Source: Clostridia bacterium (GTDB taxonomy: Bacteria > Bacillota > Clostridia > Christensenellales > CAG-138). From it: a stretch of DNA of 13,033 bases. Shown in pieces: positions 6,166-13,033 of the stretch. The stretch lies in assembly GCA_030530185.1 (NCBI GenBank), contig JAUMVL010000033.1:1-13033 (forward strand). Direction: 5' to 3'. The position numbers and the translations under genes are program-made. A model generated the notes under the pieces. That model was given only the letters and a program-made list of their open reading frames with translations. It did no database searches and had not been told where the DNA came from. The number at the start of each line of letters is the position of its first letter. The stretch's first letter is position 1.

Positions 6166-7964
6166 CAGGCGTCGCCTCCTTTCACTTCCCGCTCGAGCTC
6201 CTGCAAATACGCCATCCGGCTGTAGGTCGGCGAACTCTTGAGCAGCTGCTCCGGCGTGTCGAACGCTTCGACCGCGCCGTCATTCAACACAAGAATACGG
6301 TCCGCGTGCGCAACGGATGAAATGCGCGAGGCAATGATGATCGTCGTGCGGCCCTTGCGCTGCTCGCGGATGTTTTGCAGAATCTTCTCCTCGGTCCGCA
6401 TATCGACTGCGGAAACGGAATCGTCGAGCACGAGGATCGGCGCGTCCTTGAGATACGCACGGGCCAGCGAAATGCGCTGCTTCTGCCCGCCGGACAGCGT
6501 CACGCCGCGTTCGCCGGTGACCGTTTCATAACCGTTCGGAAAGTCTTCGATGTTCGCTGCGACGTCGGCAAACTCCGCCGCACGGATCACTTTGCCGATG
6601 GTCGGATGGTCGATCGAAAATCCGATGTTGTTTGCAATGGTATCGGAGAACAGGAAATTATCCTGCGGGACGAACGCAACCGCGCGGCGCAAGGAATCGA
6701 TATCCGCATGCATAATGTCGTGTCCGTCGATAAACACCGTGCCCTCTTCAACATTATATAGCCGCAGCAGCAGCGTCAGCAGCGTCGTCTTGCCGCAGCC
6801 GATCCGGCCCACGACGCCGATCAGCTCGCCGGGATGAATCAAAAGCGACACATCCTTCAGCACCGGCATATCCGGCTGCGCCGGGTAGGCAAAGCTGCAA
6901 TGATCGAAGCGGATTTCGCCTTGCAGGTTTTCGAGCACTTCGGCGTGTTCGGGGTTTTGCACGGTCTCCTCGGCGTCCAAAAAGGCCGAGATGCGGCCAA
7001 GCGACGCCTTGGCCCTGCCGCGCATGCTCACCAAAGATCCGAGCGCGATCATCGGCCAGATCAGCGTATCGAAATATCCGATGAACGTGATGAGCCTGCC
7101 CGCGGACAGGTCGATCGTGTGTCCGAACAGCACGATCGGCGCGCCCTGCACCGTCGCATAGACAAACCACGCGCCAAAGCCGAGGATGAACGACAGAATC
7201 ACCGCAATGATGACCTCGATCAGCGTATCGAACACGATCTGTACCCGCACAAACGCGATGTTCGCTTCCCGATTCTTCCGGGCGACCTTGGCAAAGGCAT
7301 GCAGCTCGCTCGTCTCCTTGACGAACGCTTTGATGACGCTGATGCCCGTAAAGTTCTCCTGCACAAAGTCATACATCCGGTCGTACTTTTTCTGCCGGTC
7401 CTCCCACCGCTGCGCCATGAACTTTTCCACGAGCGCGCCCCAGACGACGATCAGCATCATCGGAATCAGCGCAAACAGCGTCATGACCCAATCGAGCGCG
7501 AACATTCGCGCAATCACAAGCAGGCCCAGAAACATCGCGTCCACGATCTGCACCGTGCCAAAGCCCATGTACTCCTCGATCGTTTCGAGGTCGGTCGTGA
7601 ACCAGGACATGATCGAGCCGACGTTCGTCGCATGATAATACTGCTGCGACAGGCGCTCGCTTTTTTGGAACATCTCGCGCCGCACGCCCGCTTCGACACG
7701 CTGTGACGCATTGAACAGGGTGAACCGCCACAGCATGCGGCCGAGGAACATGACCGCCGCGATGCCGAGCAGCTTCAGGCAGATCGCTCCGATCAGTCCG
7801 ATATCGACCTGCCCGCTTTCGCCAGACAGGTGGTCGACGATTTGGCCGAGATAGATCGGCTCAAACAGCTGCACGTAGTCGACGGCGATCAGGGCGATCA
7901 CGCCGAGTACGAACAGATACCAGTATCGTTTATAATAAGCATTGATGTGTTTTCCGAGAAGCAT
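6165..7964 (-). CDS. ABC exporter half-transporter, degenerate-site subunit (BmrC/YheI-like)
   Basis: A 599-residue ABC exporter half with six membrane segments (about 13-310) and a C-terminal ATPase domain. Walker A is GRIGCGKTT (386-394), the Q-loop is Gln434 and the signature is a canonical LSGGQ (490-494). Walker B ends in LDD, with Asp515 where catalytic Glu is expected, and the switch histidine is replaced by Ser546 (ASRIS). Its own Walker A/B site should therefore bind but hardly hydrolyse ATP, while its LSGGQ completes the active site of the partner encoded just downstream. I chose ATG 7964, preceded by GGGGAG at 4 nt. A TTG at 7976 (four residues longer, with AGGAAAG upstream) is a real alternative. 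The 80-bp gap to aroF (7965-8044) shows no convincing terminator or -10 box, so read-through from the aro operon is possible. Confidence 0.92.
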   Translation of the reverse strand: MLLGKHINAYYKRYWYLFVLGVIALIAVDYVQLFEPIYLGQIVDHLSGESGQVDIGLIGAICLKLLGIAAVMFLGRMLWRFTLFNASQRVEAGVRREMFQKSERLSQQYYHATNVGSIMSWFTTDLETIEEYMGFGTVQIVDAMFLGLLVIARMFALDWVMTLFALIPMMLIVVWGALVEKFMAQRWEDRQKKYDRMYDFVQENFTGISVIKAFVKETSELHAFAKVARKNREANIAFVRVQIVFDTLIEVIIAVILSFILGFGAWFVYATVQGAPIVLFGHTIDLSAGRLITFIGYFDTLIWPMIALGSLVSMRGRAKASLGRISAFLDAEETVQNPEHAEVLENLQGEIRFDHCSFAYPAQPDMPVLKDVSLLIHPGELIGVVGRIGCGKTTLLTLLLRLYNVEEGTVFIDGHDIMHADIDSLRRAVAFVPQDNFLFSDTIANNIGFSIDHPTIGKVIRAAEFADVAANIEDFPNGYETVTGERGVTLSGGQKQRISLARAYLKDAPILVLDDSVSAVDMRTEEKILQNIREQRKGRTTIIIASRISSVAHADRILVLNDGAVEAFDTPEQLLKSSPTYSRMAYLQELEREVKGGDA

Positions 7965-8044
7965 AATTCTCCCCAATCTTTCCTATTCCCGTTTTTTCCG
8001 TGTTTTGCTTGCAGCCAGATCGGAACAGCGCATGCATTTGTCCG

Positions 8045-9073
8045 TCACAGCGCGTCGGCAATGTCGTAGATCAGACGCTCGGTCTTTTCCCATCCGAGGC
8101 AGGCATCGGTGATCGACTGTCCGTAGCAGGTGCCGCCGACCGGCTGGCTGCCGTCCACAAGATAGCTTTCGATCATCAACCCCTTGACGAGCCCTTTGAG
8201 GTCGTCGGAATCGCGGCGGCAGTTCAGCACCTCGCGCGCGATGCGCGGCTGTTCGAATGGATCCTTGCCGGAGTTCGCGTGGTTCGTATCGACAATCAGC
8301 GCGGGATTCTTGAGATCGCTCTCCTGATACAGATCATAGACGCGGCGCAGGTCCTCGTAATGATAGTTCGGCATCGCATGGCCCTGCTTATTCGTATATC
8401 CGCGCAGGATTGCGTGGGCAAGCGGATTGCCCTGCGAATGTGCCGCCCAGCCTCGATAGATAAACGAATGCTTATGCTGCGCGGTATGGATCGCGTTCAT
8501 CATGATCGACAGATCGCCGCTCGTCGGATTCTTCATCCCGACCGGCACCTCGATGCCGCTCGCCGTGAGCCGGTGCTGCTGATCCTCAACCGAACGTGCG
8601 CCGACCGCGACATAGGCCAGAAGATCATCGAGATACTTGTGATTCTCGGGATAAAGCATCTCGTCCGCGCACGAAAAGCCGAAATCGCGTACGGCCTGCA
8701 TGTGCAGCGACCGCGTCGTGATAATGCCCTTATAGAGATCGGGACGACCCGTCGGGTCCGGCTGATGCAAAATACCCTTGTACCCGTCGCCGGATGTACG
8801 CGGCTTATTCGTATAGATGCGCGGAACGATCAGCACTTTGTCTGATACCTTGTCCGCTACCGGGCGCAAATGAGCCAGATAATCGAGCATCGCGTCCTCG
8901 CGGTCCGCCGAACACGGTCCGATGATCAGAACGATCCGATCGTCGGCACCGGTAAAGATCGCGGCAAGCTCCGCCGCCCGCTTTTCCACAACGGCCGCCA
9001 TCCGGGCGGTGACCGGAAAGCGCTCCTTGACCTCCATCGGGATCGCAAGCTTGCGCTCAAATTCCATATTCAT
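8045..9073 (-). CDS. aroF: 3-deoxy-7-phosphoheptulonate synthase (DAHP synthase), type I-alpha
   Basis: A 342-residue cytosolic enzyme that condenses phosphoenolpyruvate and erythrose-4-phosphate to DAHP, the first step of aromatic biosynthesis. It resembles the E. coli AroF/G/H group: IGPCSADRE (51-59), KPRT (90-93) at the PEP site, VDTNHANSGK (261-270), IESYLVDGSQ (301-310) and GQSITDACLGW (318-328). The expected metal ligands are Cys54, His265, Glu302 and Asp323. The usual TTVGWKG after KPR is replaced by TSGDGYKG. No chorismate mutase or ACT domain is attached; whether feedback inhibition exists cannot be read from sequence. The start ATG at 9073 has AGGGGGC about 9 nt upstream, overlapping the tyrA stop codon. 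It lies 14 bp after tyrA as the last aro gene. Confidence 0.95.
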   Translation of the reverse strand: MNMEFERKLAIPMEVKERFPVTARMAAVVEKRAAELAAIFTGADDRIVLIIGPCSADREDAMLDYLAHLRPVADKVSDKVLIVPRIYTNKPRTSGDGYKGILHQPDPTGRPDLYKGIITTRSLHMQAVRDFGFSCADEMLYPENHKYLDDLLAYVAVGARSVEDQQHRLTASGIEVPVGMKNPTSGDLSIMMNAIHTAQHKHSFIYRGWAAHSQGNPLAHAILRGYTNKQGHAMPNYHYEDLRRVYDLYQESDLKNPALIVDTNHANSGKDPFEQPRIAREVLNCRRDSDDLKGLVKGLMIESYLVDGSQPVGGTCYGQSITDACLGWEKTERLIYDIADAL

Positions 9074-9087
9074 AACGGTATTGCCCC

Positions 9088-9942
9088 CTATTGATCAAAG
9101 TACGCGCGGCGCTCGGTCGAAAGCCGCATCTTATCCATCAGCCCTTCGCGATCGTCCGCATCGAGCATGGCCCGAATCGTTTTGAGTTCCTCGATAAACC
9201 GGTCCATCTGCTCGATCAGCTCCGTCTTGTTCAGCAGAAACAGCTCGCTCCACATCGTCTCGTTGATGCGGGAAATGCGCGTGAGATCACGGAACGAATC
9301 GCCGGTGTAGTCCACCAGATGCCGGTTGTCGTTGCAGGTCATCAGCGCGACCGCAATGCAGTGCGTCAGCTGCGAAACAAACCCGATCATCTCGTCGTGC
9401 TCCTCCGGCGAAAGCACCGAAATGCGACCAAACCCGAGGATGCGGCCGAGCGCCTTGCACCATTCGATTGCCTCGGGCGTGTTTCGATCGGTCGGCGTCA
9501 CGATGTAGTTTGCGTTTTGAAAGATGCGCGGATCGGCATTGCGTACACCGGACACCTCGCGTCCCGCCATCGGATGCGCCGCGATGAATTCGACGTCCTC
9601 GCGGAGCATGCGCTGAATGTCGTACACGATGCACGACTTCACACCGGTTACATCGGTCAGATACGTGCCGGGCTTCAAAAGATGCTGATGATCGGCGATC
9701 CAGGTTCGAAACGCCGTGGGATAGAGCGCAAAGATCACCGCGTCCGCGCGGCCCAAAAGCTCCGCGTCCGGCGTTGCTGCGCCGCGCTCGATGCTGCCGT
9801 TTTCGAGCGCAAAGGCGATCGCCTCCGCGTCGCGGTCAATCGCCGACACATGATAGCCGAGCCGCGTCAAGGCCTTTGCGTAGCTGCCGCCCATCAGGCC
9901 GAGCCCGACGATCACGATATTACTGTTGCTGATCCAATTCAT
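9088..9942 (-). CDS. tyrA: Prephenate dehydrogenase
   Basis: A 284-residue enzyme converting prephenate to 4-hydroxyphenylpyruvate, the tyrosine branch. The N-terminal nucleotide fold has VGLGLMGGS (12-20) and Asp36 at the end of the second strand (AIDRD), which favours NAD over NADP. Catalytic-region motifs include TDVTGVKS (96-103), AAHPMAG (121-127, His123) and QLTH (191-194, His194), the two histidines seen in this family. The C-terminal ACT domain found in many Firmicutes TyrA proteins is absent, so tyrosine feedback through ACT is not expected. The start is ATG 9942, where MNWISNSNIVIVG begins the Rossmann strand; a longer frame from 10152 would only re-read aroA. It overlaps the end of aroA by 23 bp, with GGAG 10 nt upstream inside aroA. 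Confidence 0.94.
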   Translation of the reverse strand: MNWISNSNIVIVGLGLMGGSYAKALTRLGYHVSAIDRDAEAIAFALENGSIERGAATPDAELLGRADAVIFALYPTAFRTWIADHQHLLKPGTYLTDVTGVKSCIVYDIQRMLREDVEFIAAHPMAGREVSGVRNADPRIFQNANYIVTPTDRNTPEAIEWCKALGRILGFGRISVLSPEEHDEMIGFVSQLTHCIAVALMTCNDNRHLVDYTGDSFRDLTRISRINETMWSELFLLNKTELIEQMDRFIEELKTIRAMLDADDREGLMDKMRLSTERRAYFDQ

Positions 9943-11137
9943 CGATCCGTACTCCAAGCTGTTGTAATCTTGCAAAAAAATCGGGAAAGCTCTTGGCCAC
10001 GGCCTCGGCTCCCGCAATCGTACCGCCCGTTGCCGTGCACAAAAGCGCAAGCGCCATGACGATCCGGTGGTCGTTGTGTCCGGACAGGATCGCATCCGGC
10101 GCGTGCAGTCCCGCAGAAACCCGCAGCGAATTCTCCTCCGCGCAGGTGACAATTCCGAACTTTTTCAGCTCCTCCTGCATGGCCGCAACGCGGTCGCTTT
10201 CCTTGATCCGAAGCCGTCGAATCCCCGTAAAAGTTGCGCCGTTTTTCGCCCCCGCGAGCGCAAACAGCACCGGCCCGAGATCGGGGCAATCCGACAGGTC
10301 GAGCATCGGCGCGCCGTTTTGCAGCGCCGAAAAATACATCCGGTACACGCGATCGCCCTGCAAACTGTGCTCGTCCAGGCCCGTGACGGTCACCTTTGCG
10401 CCGAGCAGGTTCAATCCCTCCAAAAACGCCGCATTCGACCAGTCGCCCTCGACCGAAACATCCCGCGGCAGATACGACTGGTTGCCGCGCACCGAAAGGG
10501 TCGTTTCGTCCGCCCAGCCCGCCTCGACGCCGAACGCATGCAGCGCCGCAAGCGTCAGCTCCATATACGAACGGCTTTCTACGGGCGGAAGCAGCGTGAT
10601 CGTGCTGTCCCCGTCCAAAAGCGGCAGCGCGTACAAAAGCCCCGTCACAAACTGGCTCGAGATGTCGCCGCGAACCGAGAACGCGCCGCTATGCAAACGT
10701 CCCCGCACCAATACGCTTGTTTTCTCCGATTGGTATGCAATGCCCTGCTCACTGCAAAGCGATTCGTAAACCGACAGCGGACGCGAAAGCAGCTTCTCGG
10801 TACCGGTCAGCGTCGCGGACGCATCCGACAGCAGGCACAGCGGCAGAAAAAACCGCAGCGTGCTTCCGCTTTCCCCGCAGGGCAGCAGGGCCGCTTTGTC
10901 GCGCCGGACCGGATCGCAGCCGGTTACGGTCGCCGTATTGCCCGAAAGGATGACGTCTGCACCCAATGCCCGCAGGCATGCAATTGTCGCCTCAATATCA
11001 CGGCTTTTTACGAGGTTTTTTACTGTGCTCGTCCCGCGCGACAGCCCCGCGCACAGCAGCAGCCGATGCGCCATGCTTTTGGAGGGCGGCGCGGCGACGG
11101 TTCCTTTTGCGGTGGAGGGACGAATCGAAACCATCAT
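9920..11137 (-). CDS. aroA: 3-phosphoshikimate 1-carboxyvinyltransferase (EPSP synthase)
   Basis: A 405-residue enzyme joining phosphoenolpyruvate to shikimate-3-phosphate. Motifs in order: PPSKSMAHR (17-25) with Lys20, GESGSTLRF (88-96), SSQFVTGLL (160-168), DCPDLGP (283-289) with catalytic Asp286, RIKESDR (310-316) with Glu313, NDHR (355-358), and KSFPDFF (382-388) with Lys382. All key residues are present and the length is slightly short for the family (about 425). The GESGS loop differs from the GNAGT or GNSGT form of textbook enzymes, so glyphosate sensitivity should not be assumed. The start overlaps the aroQ stop as ATGA (11134-11137). A second ATG follows at once, but GGGAG is better placed for the first. 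Confidence 0.96.
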   Translation of the reverse strand: MMVSIRPSTAKGTVAAPPSKSMAHRLLLCAGLSRGTSTVKNLVKSRDIEATIACLRALGADVILSGNTATVTGCDPVRRDKAALLPCGESGSTLRFFLPLCLLSDASATLTGTEKLLSRPLSVYESLCSEQGIAYQSEKTSVLVRGRLHSGAFSVRGDISSQFVTGLLYALPLLDGDSTITLLPPVESRSYMELTLAALHAFGVEAGWADETTLSVRGNQSYLPRDVSVEGDWSNAAFLEGLNLLGAKVTVTGLDEHSLQGDRVYRMYFSALQNGAPMLDLSDCPDLGPVLFALAGAKNGATFTGIRRLRIKESDRVAAMQEELKKFGIVTCAEENSLRVSAGLHAPDAILSGHNDHRIVMALALLCTATGGTIAGAEAVAKSFPDFFARLQQLGVRIDELDQQQ

Positions 11138-11577
11138 GCGTCCGTTCTCCCGTATCGTTCGATCAGAAGGTCCATCGCTTCCAGGTATCCGTCGACGCCG
11201 TGTCCGACGATCGATGCGACACAGGCAAGCCGGATATAGCTGATTTGCCGGAACGCTTCGCGCTGGGAAATGTCGGAGATATGCACCTCGACGGTCGGGA
11301 TCGAAACGGCCCTGACCGCATCTAACAGCGCGATACTTGTATGCGTATACGCGCCGGGATTGATGACGATGCCGTCGGTGTTTCCGTAAGCAGCCTGAAT
11401 CCTATCCACAAGGTCGCCCTCGTGATTGGACTGATAGAGCTCAACATCGACGCCGCGTTGTGCCGCATGTTCGCGCACACGCTCGCACAGCGCCGCATAG
11501 GTCTGCGCCCCGTAAATATCCGGTTCCCGAATACCGAGCAGATTCAGATTCGGCCCGTTCAGAATCAGCAGTTTCAT
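11134..11577 (-). CDS. aroQ: 3-dehydroquinate dehydratase, type II
   Basis: A 147-residue, typical-length type II dehydroquinase that removes water from 3-dehydroquinate to give 3-dehydroshikimate; family members form dodecamers in the cytosol. Visible motifs are LNGPNLNLLGIREPDIYG (6-23) with catalytic Tyr22 and the mobile-loop Arg17, QSNHEGDLVDRI (49-60), INPGAYTHTS (72-81) and VEVHISD (96-102) with His99. The usual HxSN reads HISD here, with Asp102 replacing Asn, which may be lineage variation. The start has GGAGGAG 5 nt upstream and overlaps the aroE-aroK stop by four bases (ATGA, 11574-11577). It overlaps aroA in the same way at its 3' end. Confidence 0.96.
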   Translation of the reverse strand: MKLLILNGPNLNLLGIREPDIYGAQTYAALCERVREHAAQRGVDVELYQSNHEGDLVDRIQAAYGNTDGIVINPGAYTHTSIALLDAVRAVSIPTVEVHISDISQREAFRQISYIRLACVASIVGHGVDGYLEAMDLLIERYGRTDA

Positions 11578-12809
11578 GACAGCTCCTCCAAAATCATGTG
11601 TGCCGTTTCGTTTGCATTTTTCCCGGACAGGATGTGCTTGTCCGCGGCGGCCAGATAGATCGGATAGCGCTCTGCAAACAGCTTTCGTACCCGTTCGCGA
11701 TCGCTCGAGAGCGGACGATCTGCCGAGGTCTTGAGCTCGTCCACCGGCCGGTCCAAAAACAACAGGTATCCGTTTTGCCGAAGCGCGGCTACATTCTCGT
11801 GTTTCAAAACCGCGCCGCCGCCGGTGGACAGCACGATCCCGCTCCTGCCCGAAAGCTCTCCAAGCACCTCGGTCTCCACTTTGCGAAACGCTTCCTCGCC
11901 ATACGCCGCGAAGTAATCCGCGATTGGCATTTTGATCCGCTCTACAATCACCTTGTCCGAATCGAAAAACGGACGATGCAGCAGTTCGCTCAGGCGCGTT
12001 CCGACGCGCGTTTTGCCGACGCCCGGCATTCCGATCAGAACGAGGTTCCGTCTCTCGTTCCGCGTCCTTTGGTACAGCCGGTCGATCACGGTTTTGGGGA
12101 ACGCTTCACCCGTAAACAACTCCGCCGCGCGCACCGCCTGCGCCACGAGCATATACAGCCCGGTATCGGCGGGAATGCCGCGGCTTTGCGCGGCTGCAAC
12201 CAGTCTTGTGCGAAGCGGCCGGTAGACGGCGTCGAACACGCCGGTTAATTGCCTAAAGCGCGACAGGTCGATCGGCGTTTCATCGCTGTTCGGATACATG
12301 CCGCACGGCGTCGTGTTGAGAATTACATCCGCATCCGCACGCTTCGCATATGCCTGCTCATAGGTCAGCGCGCCGCCGTTTCCGCTGCGGCTGACCCGAT
12401 CGATCGATCCGGCGCCGAGCGCCCTGCACACGGAATAGGCGGTCCTGCTCGTCCCGCCAGTCCCGAGGATCAGCACCGACCTGCCCGAAAGCGAAATCCC
12501 CGCATGATGCAGCGCGAGCCGCATTCCGTCAAAGTCCGTGTTGTCGCCGTACAGCCTGCCGCTGCGATTGACAACGGTGTTGACCGCGCCGATCGCCCTT
12601 GCACGGGCGGAGATTTCATCGAGATACGGGATCACCGCCTGCTTGTACGGGATCGTTACATTGACCCCCGCGAAGTCACGTTGGTGCAAAAATGTCGCAA
12701 GTTGGTCCGGCTGGAGCTCCTTCAGCTCGTAGGAATACCGGCCGAGCGCCTCATGAATCTCCTTGGAAAAGCTGTGCCCGAGGGGACAGCCGATCAAGCC
12801 GTACCGCAT
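11574..12809 (-). CDS. aroE-aroK: Bifunctional shikimate dehydrogenase / shikimate kinase fusion
   Basis: One 411-residue frame carries two consecutive pathway enzymes. The AroE part (about 1-250) reduces 3-dehydroshikimate to shikimate: GHSFSKEIHEALG (11-23) at the substrate site, NVTIPYK (50-56) with catalytic Lys56, DNTDFDG (89-95) with Asp92, and nucleotide loop GTGGTS (116-121). The AroK part (about 255-411) phosphorylates shikimate: P-loop GMPGVGKT (260-267), FFDSD (281-285), FRKVETE (308-314), STGGGAV (328-334), a lid Arg in ADRPL (363-367), and RYPIY (381-385). Both active sites look complete, and the joint near NERRNLVLIG has little or no linker. ATG 12809 begins the AroE fold (MRYGLIGCPLGHS) and shares one base with the aroC stop (TAATG). 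A frame opening at 12857 adds only residues from inside aroC. The ribosome site is weak (GGTGG), which suggests coupling to aroC. Confidence 0.95.
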   Translation of the reverse strand: MRYGLIGCPLGHSFSKEIHEALGRYSYELKELQPDQLATFLHQRDFAGVNVTIPYKQAVIPYLDEISARARAIGAVNTVVNRSGRLYGDNTDFDGMRLALHHAGISLSGRSVLILGTGGTSRTAYSVCRALGAGSIDRVSRSGNGGALTYEQAYAKRADADVILNTTPCGMYPNSDETPIDLSRFRQLTGVFDAVYRPLRTRLVAAAQSRGIPADTGLYMLVAQAVRAAELFTGEAFPKTVIDRLYQRTRNERRNLVLIGMPGVGKTRVGTRLSELLHRPFFDSDKVIVERIKMPIADYFAAYGEEAFRKVETEVLGELSGRSGIVLSTGGGAVLKHENVAALRQNGYLLFLDRPVDELKTSADRPLSSDRERVRKLFAERYPIYLAAADKHILSGKNANETAHMILEELS

Positions 12810-13033
12810 TACGCGCACCACCAGTCCGTTCCGAACCGTCCGGTCAGAAGGTCGCACAGCACGAGCGCCGTCACGGAATCGACGACAACGCGGGCGCGAT
12901 GTGCGATCGCGGGATCGTGCCGCCCCTTCAGCGTCAGCGTCGTCTTTTCGTTTTTTCGGAAATCCACGGTTTGCTGCGGCAAAAAGATCGAAGGCGTCGG
13001 CTTGATCGCGGTGCGGAACAGGAGCGGCATGCC
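12809..13033 (-). CDS. aroC: Chorismate synthase, C-terminal part (N-terminus outside window)
   Basis: The last 74 residues of chorismate synthase, which makes chorismate from EPSP using reduced FMN. The stretch GMPLLFRTAIKPTPSI at the right edge is the conserved AroC segment, followed by LKGRHDPAIAHRARVVVDSV, where RHDP is a signature of the C-terminal region. The frame is open to position 13033, so the Met near 13030 is internal (GMP...) and not a start. The stop TAA overlaps the aroE-aroK ATG by one base. The promoter and earlier genes of the operon, perhaps including aroB, would lie further right. Confidence 0.95.
   Translation of the reverse strand, partial: GMPLLFRTAIKPTPSIFLPQQTVDFRKNEKTTLTLKGRHDPAIAHRARVVVDSVTALVLCDLLTGRFGTDWWCA

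Noticed and set aside
6834..7706. 290-codon plus-strand frame antisense to the first ABC gene
   Set aside because: Highly charged Arg/His/Asp-rich product typical of an antisense shadow; the ABC protein is unambiguous.
7965..8044. Possible terminator or small RNA between aroF and the ABC genes
   Set aside because: Only a short GCATGC palindrome is present; no stem with a T-run and no recognisable promoter.
9943..10152. N-terminal extension of tyrA by 70 residues
   Set aside because: Arg-rich re-reading of aroA; the Rossmann fold starts at ATG 9942.
10067..11239. 390-codon plus-strand frame antisense to aroA and aroQ
   Set aside because: Arg/Gln-rich shadow product; both underlying genes carry complete catalytic motifs on the minus strand.
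12810..12857. N-terminal extension of the AroE-AroK fusion by 16 residues
   Set aside because: Lies within the aroC coding end and precedes the natural AroE start at 12809.

Overview
The window looks like chromosomal DNA from a GC-rich, endospore-forming, Gram-positive (monoderm) member of the Clostridia. Supporting signs are the sporulation pair spmA/spmB, strong GGAGG-type ribosome sites, lipoprotein signal peptides, a MecA/PBP3-like penicillin-binding protein, and a BmrC/BmrD-like heterodimeric ABC exporter. The species cannot be named from the sequence. I see no tRNA, rRNA, CRISPR array, insertion sequence, phage gene or other mark of recent transfer.

Layout. (1) 1-663, minus: the 5' part of a class B penicillin-binding protein, cut by the window edge, with an extended -10 promoter. 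(2) 828-1903, plus: spmA-spmB, overlapping by ATGA, divergent from the PBP gene, with a sigma-E-like promoter almost on top of the spmA start codon. (3) 1907-1941: a 13-bp perfect hairpin shared by the convergent spmB and cyuA ends. (4) 1952-4198, minus: an unidentified lipoprotein gene followed by a CyuA-family L-cysteine desulfidase, with its own extended -10 promoter. (5) 4315-4348: the terminator of the ABC genes. (6) 4381-7964, minus: two half-transporters that together make an asymmetric ABC exporter. (7) 8045-13033, minus: a tightly packed shikimate/tyrosine operon, read right to left as aroC (partial), fused aroE-aroK, aroQ, aroA, tyrA, aroF.

How the genes work together. AroF commits PEP and erythrose-4-phosphate to the pathway. 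AroQ, the AroE-AroK fusion, AroA and AroC carry 3-dehydroquinate to chorismate, and TyrA draws prephenate toward tyrosine. AroB (dehydroquinate synthase) and a chorismate mutase are needed but absent here; they may lie upstream of aroC beyond the right edge. The aro genes overlap or nearly touch (1, 4, 4 and 23 nt overlaps, then a 14-nt gap), so translational coupling is likely. No clear terminator separates aroF from the ABC genes. SpmA/SpmB act in spore-core dehydration and spore maturation, and the neighbouring PBP acts on peptidoglycan.

Most of the window is ordinary housekeeping and sporulation content. I did not find a convincing undescribed system. The points most worth checking are the apparently leaderless sigma-E-driven spmA, the PBP/spmAB divergent arrangement, the AroE-AroK fusion, and the unknown lipoprotein paired with CyuA.
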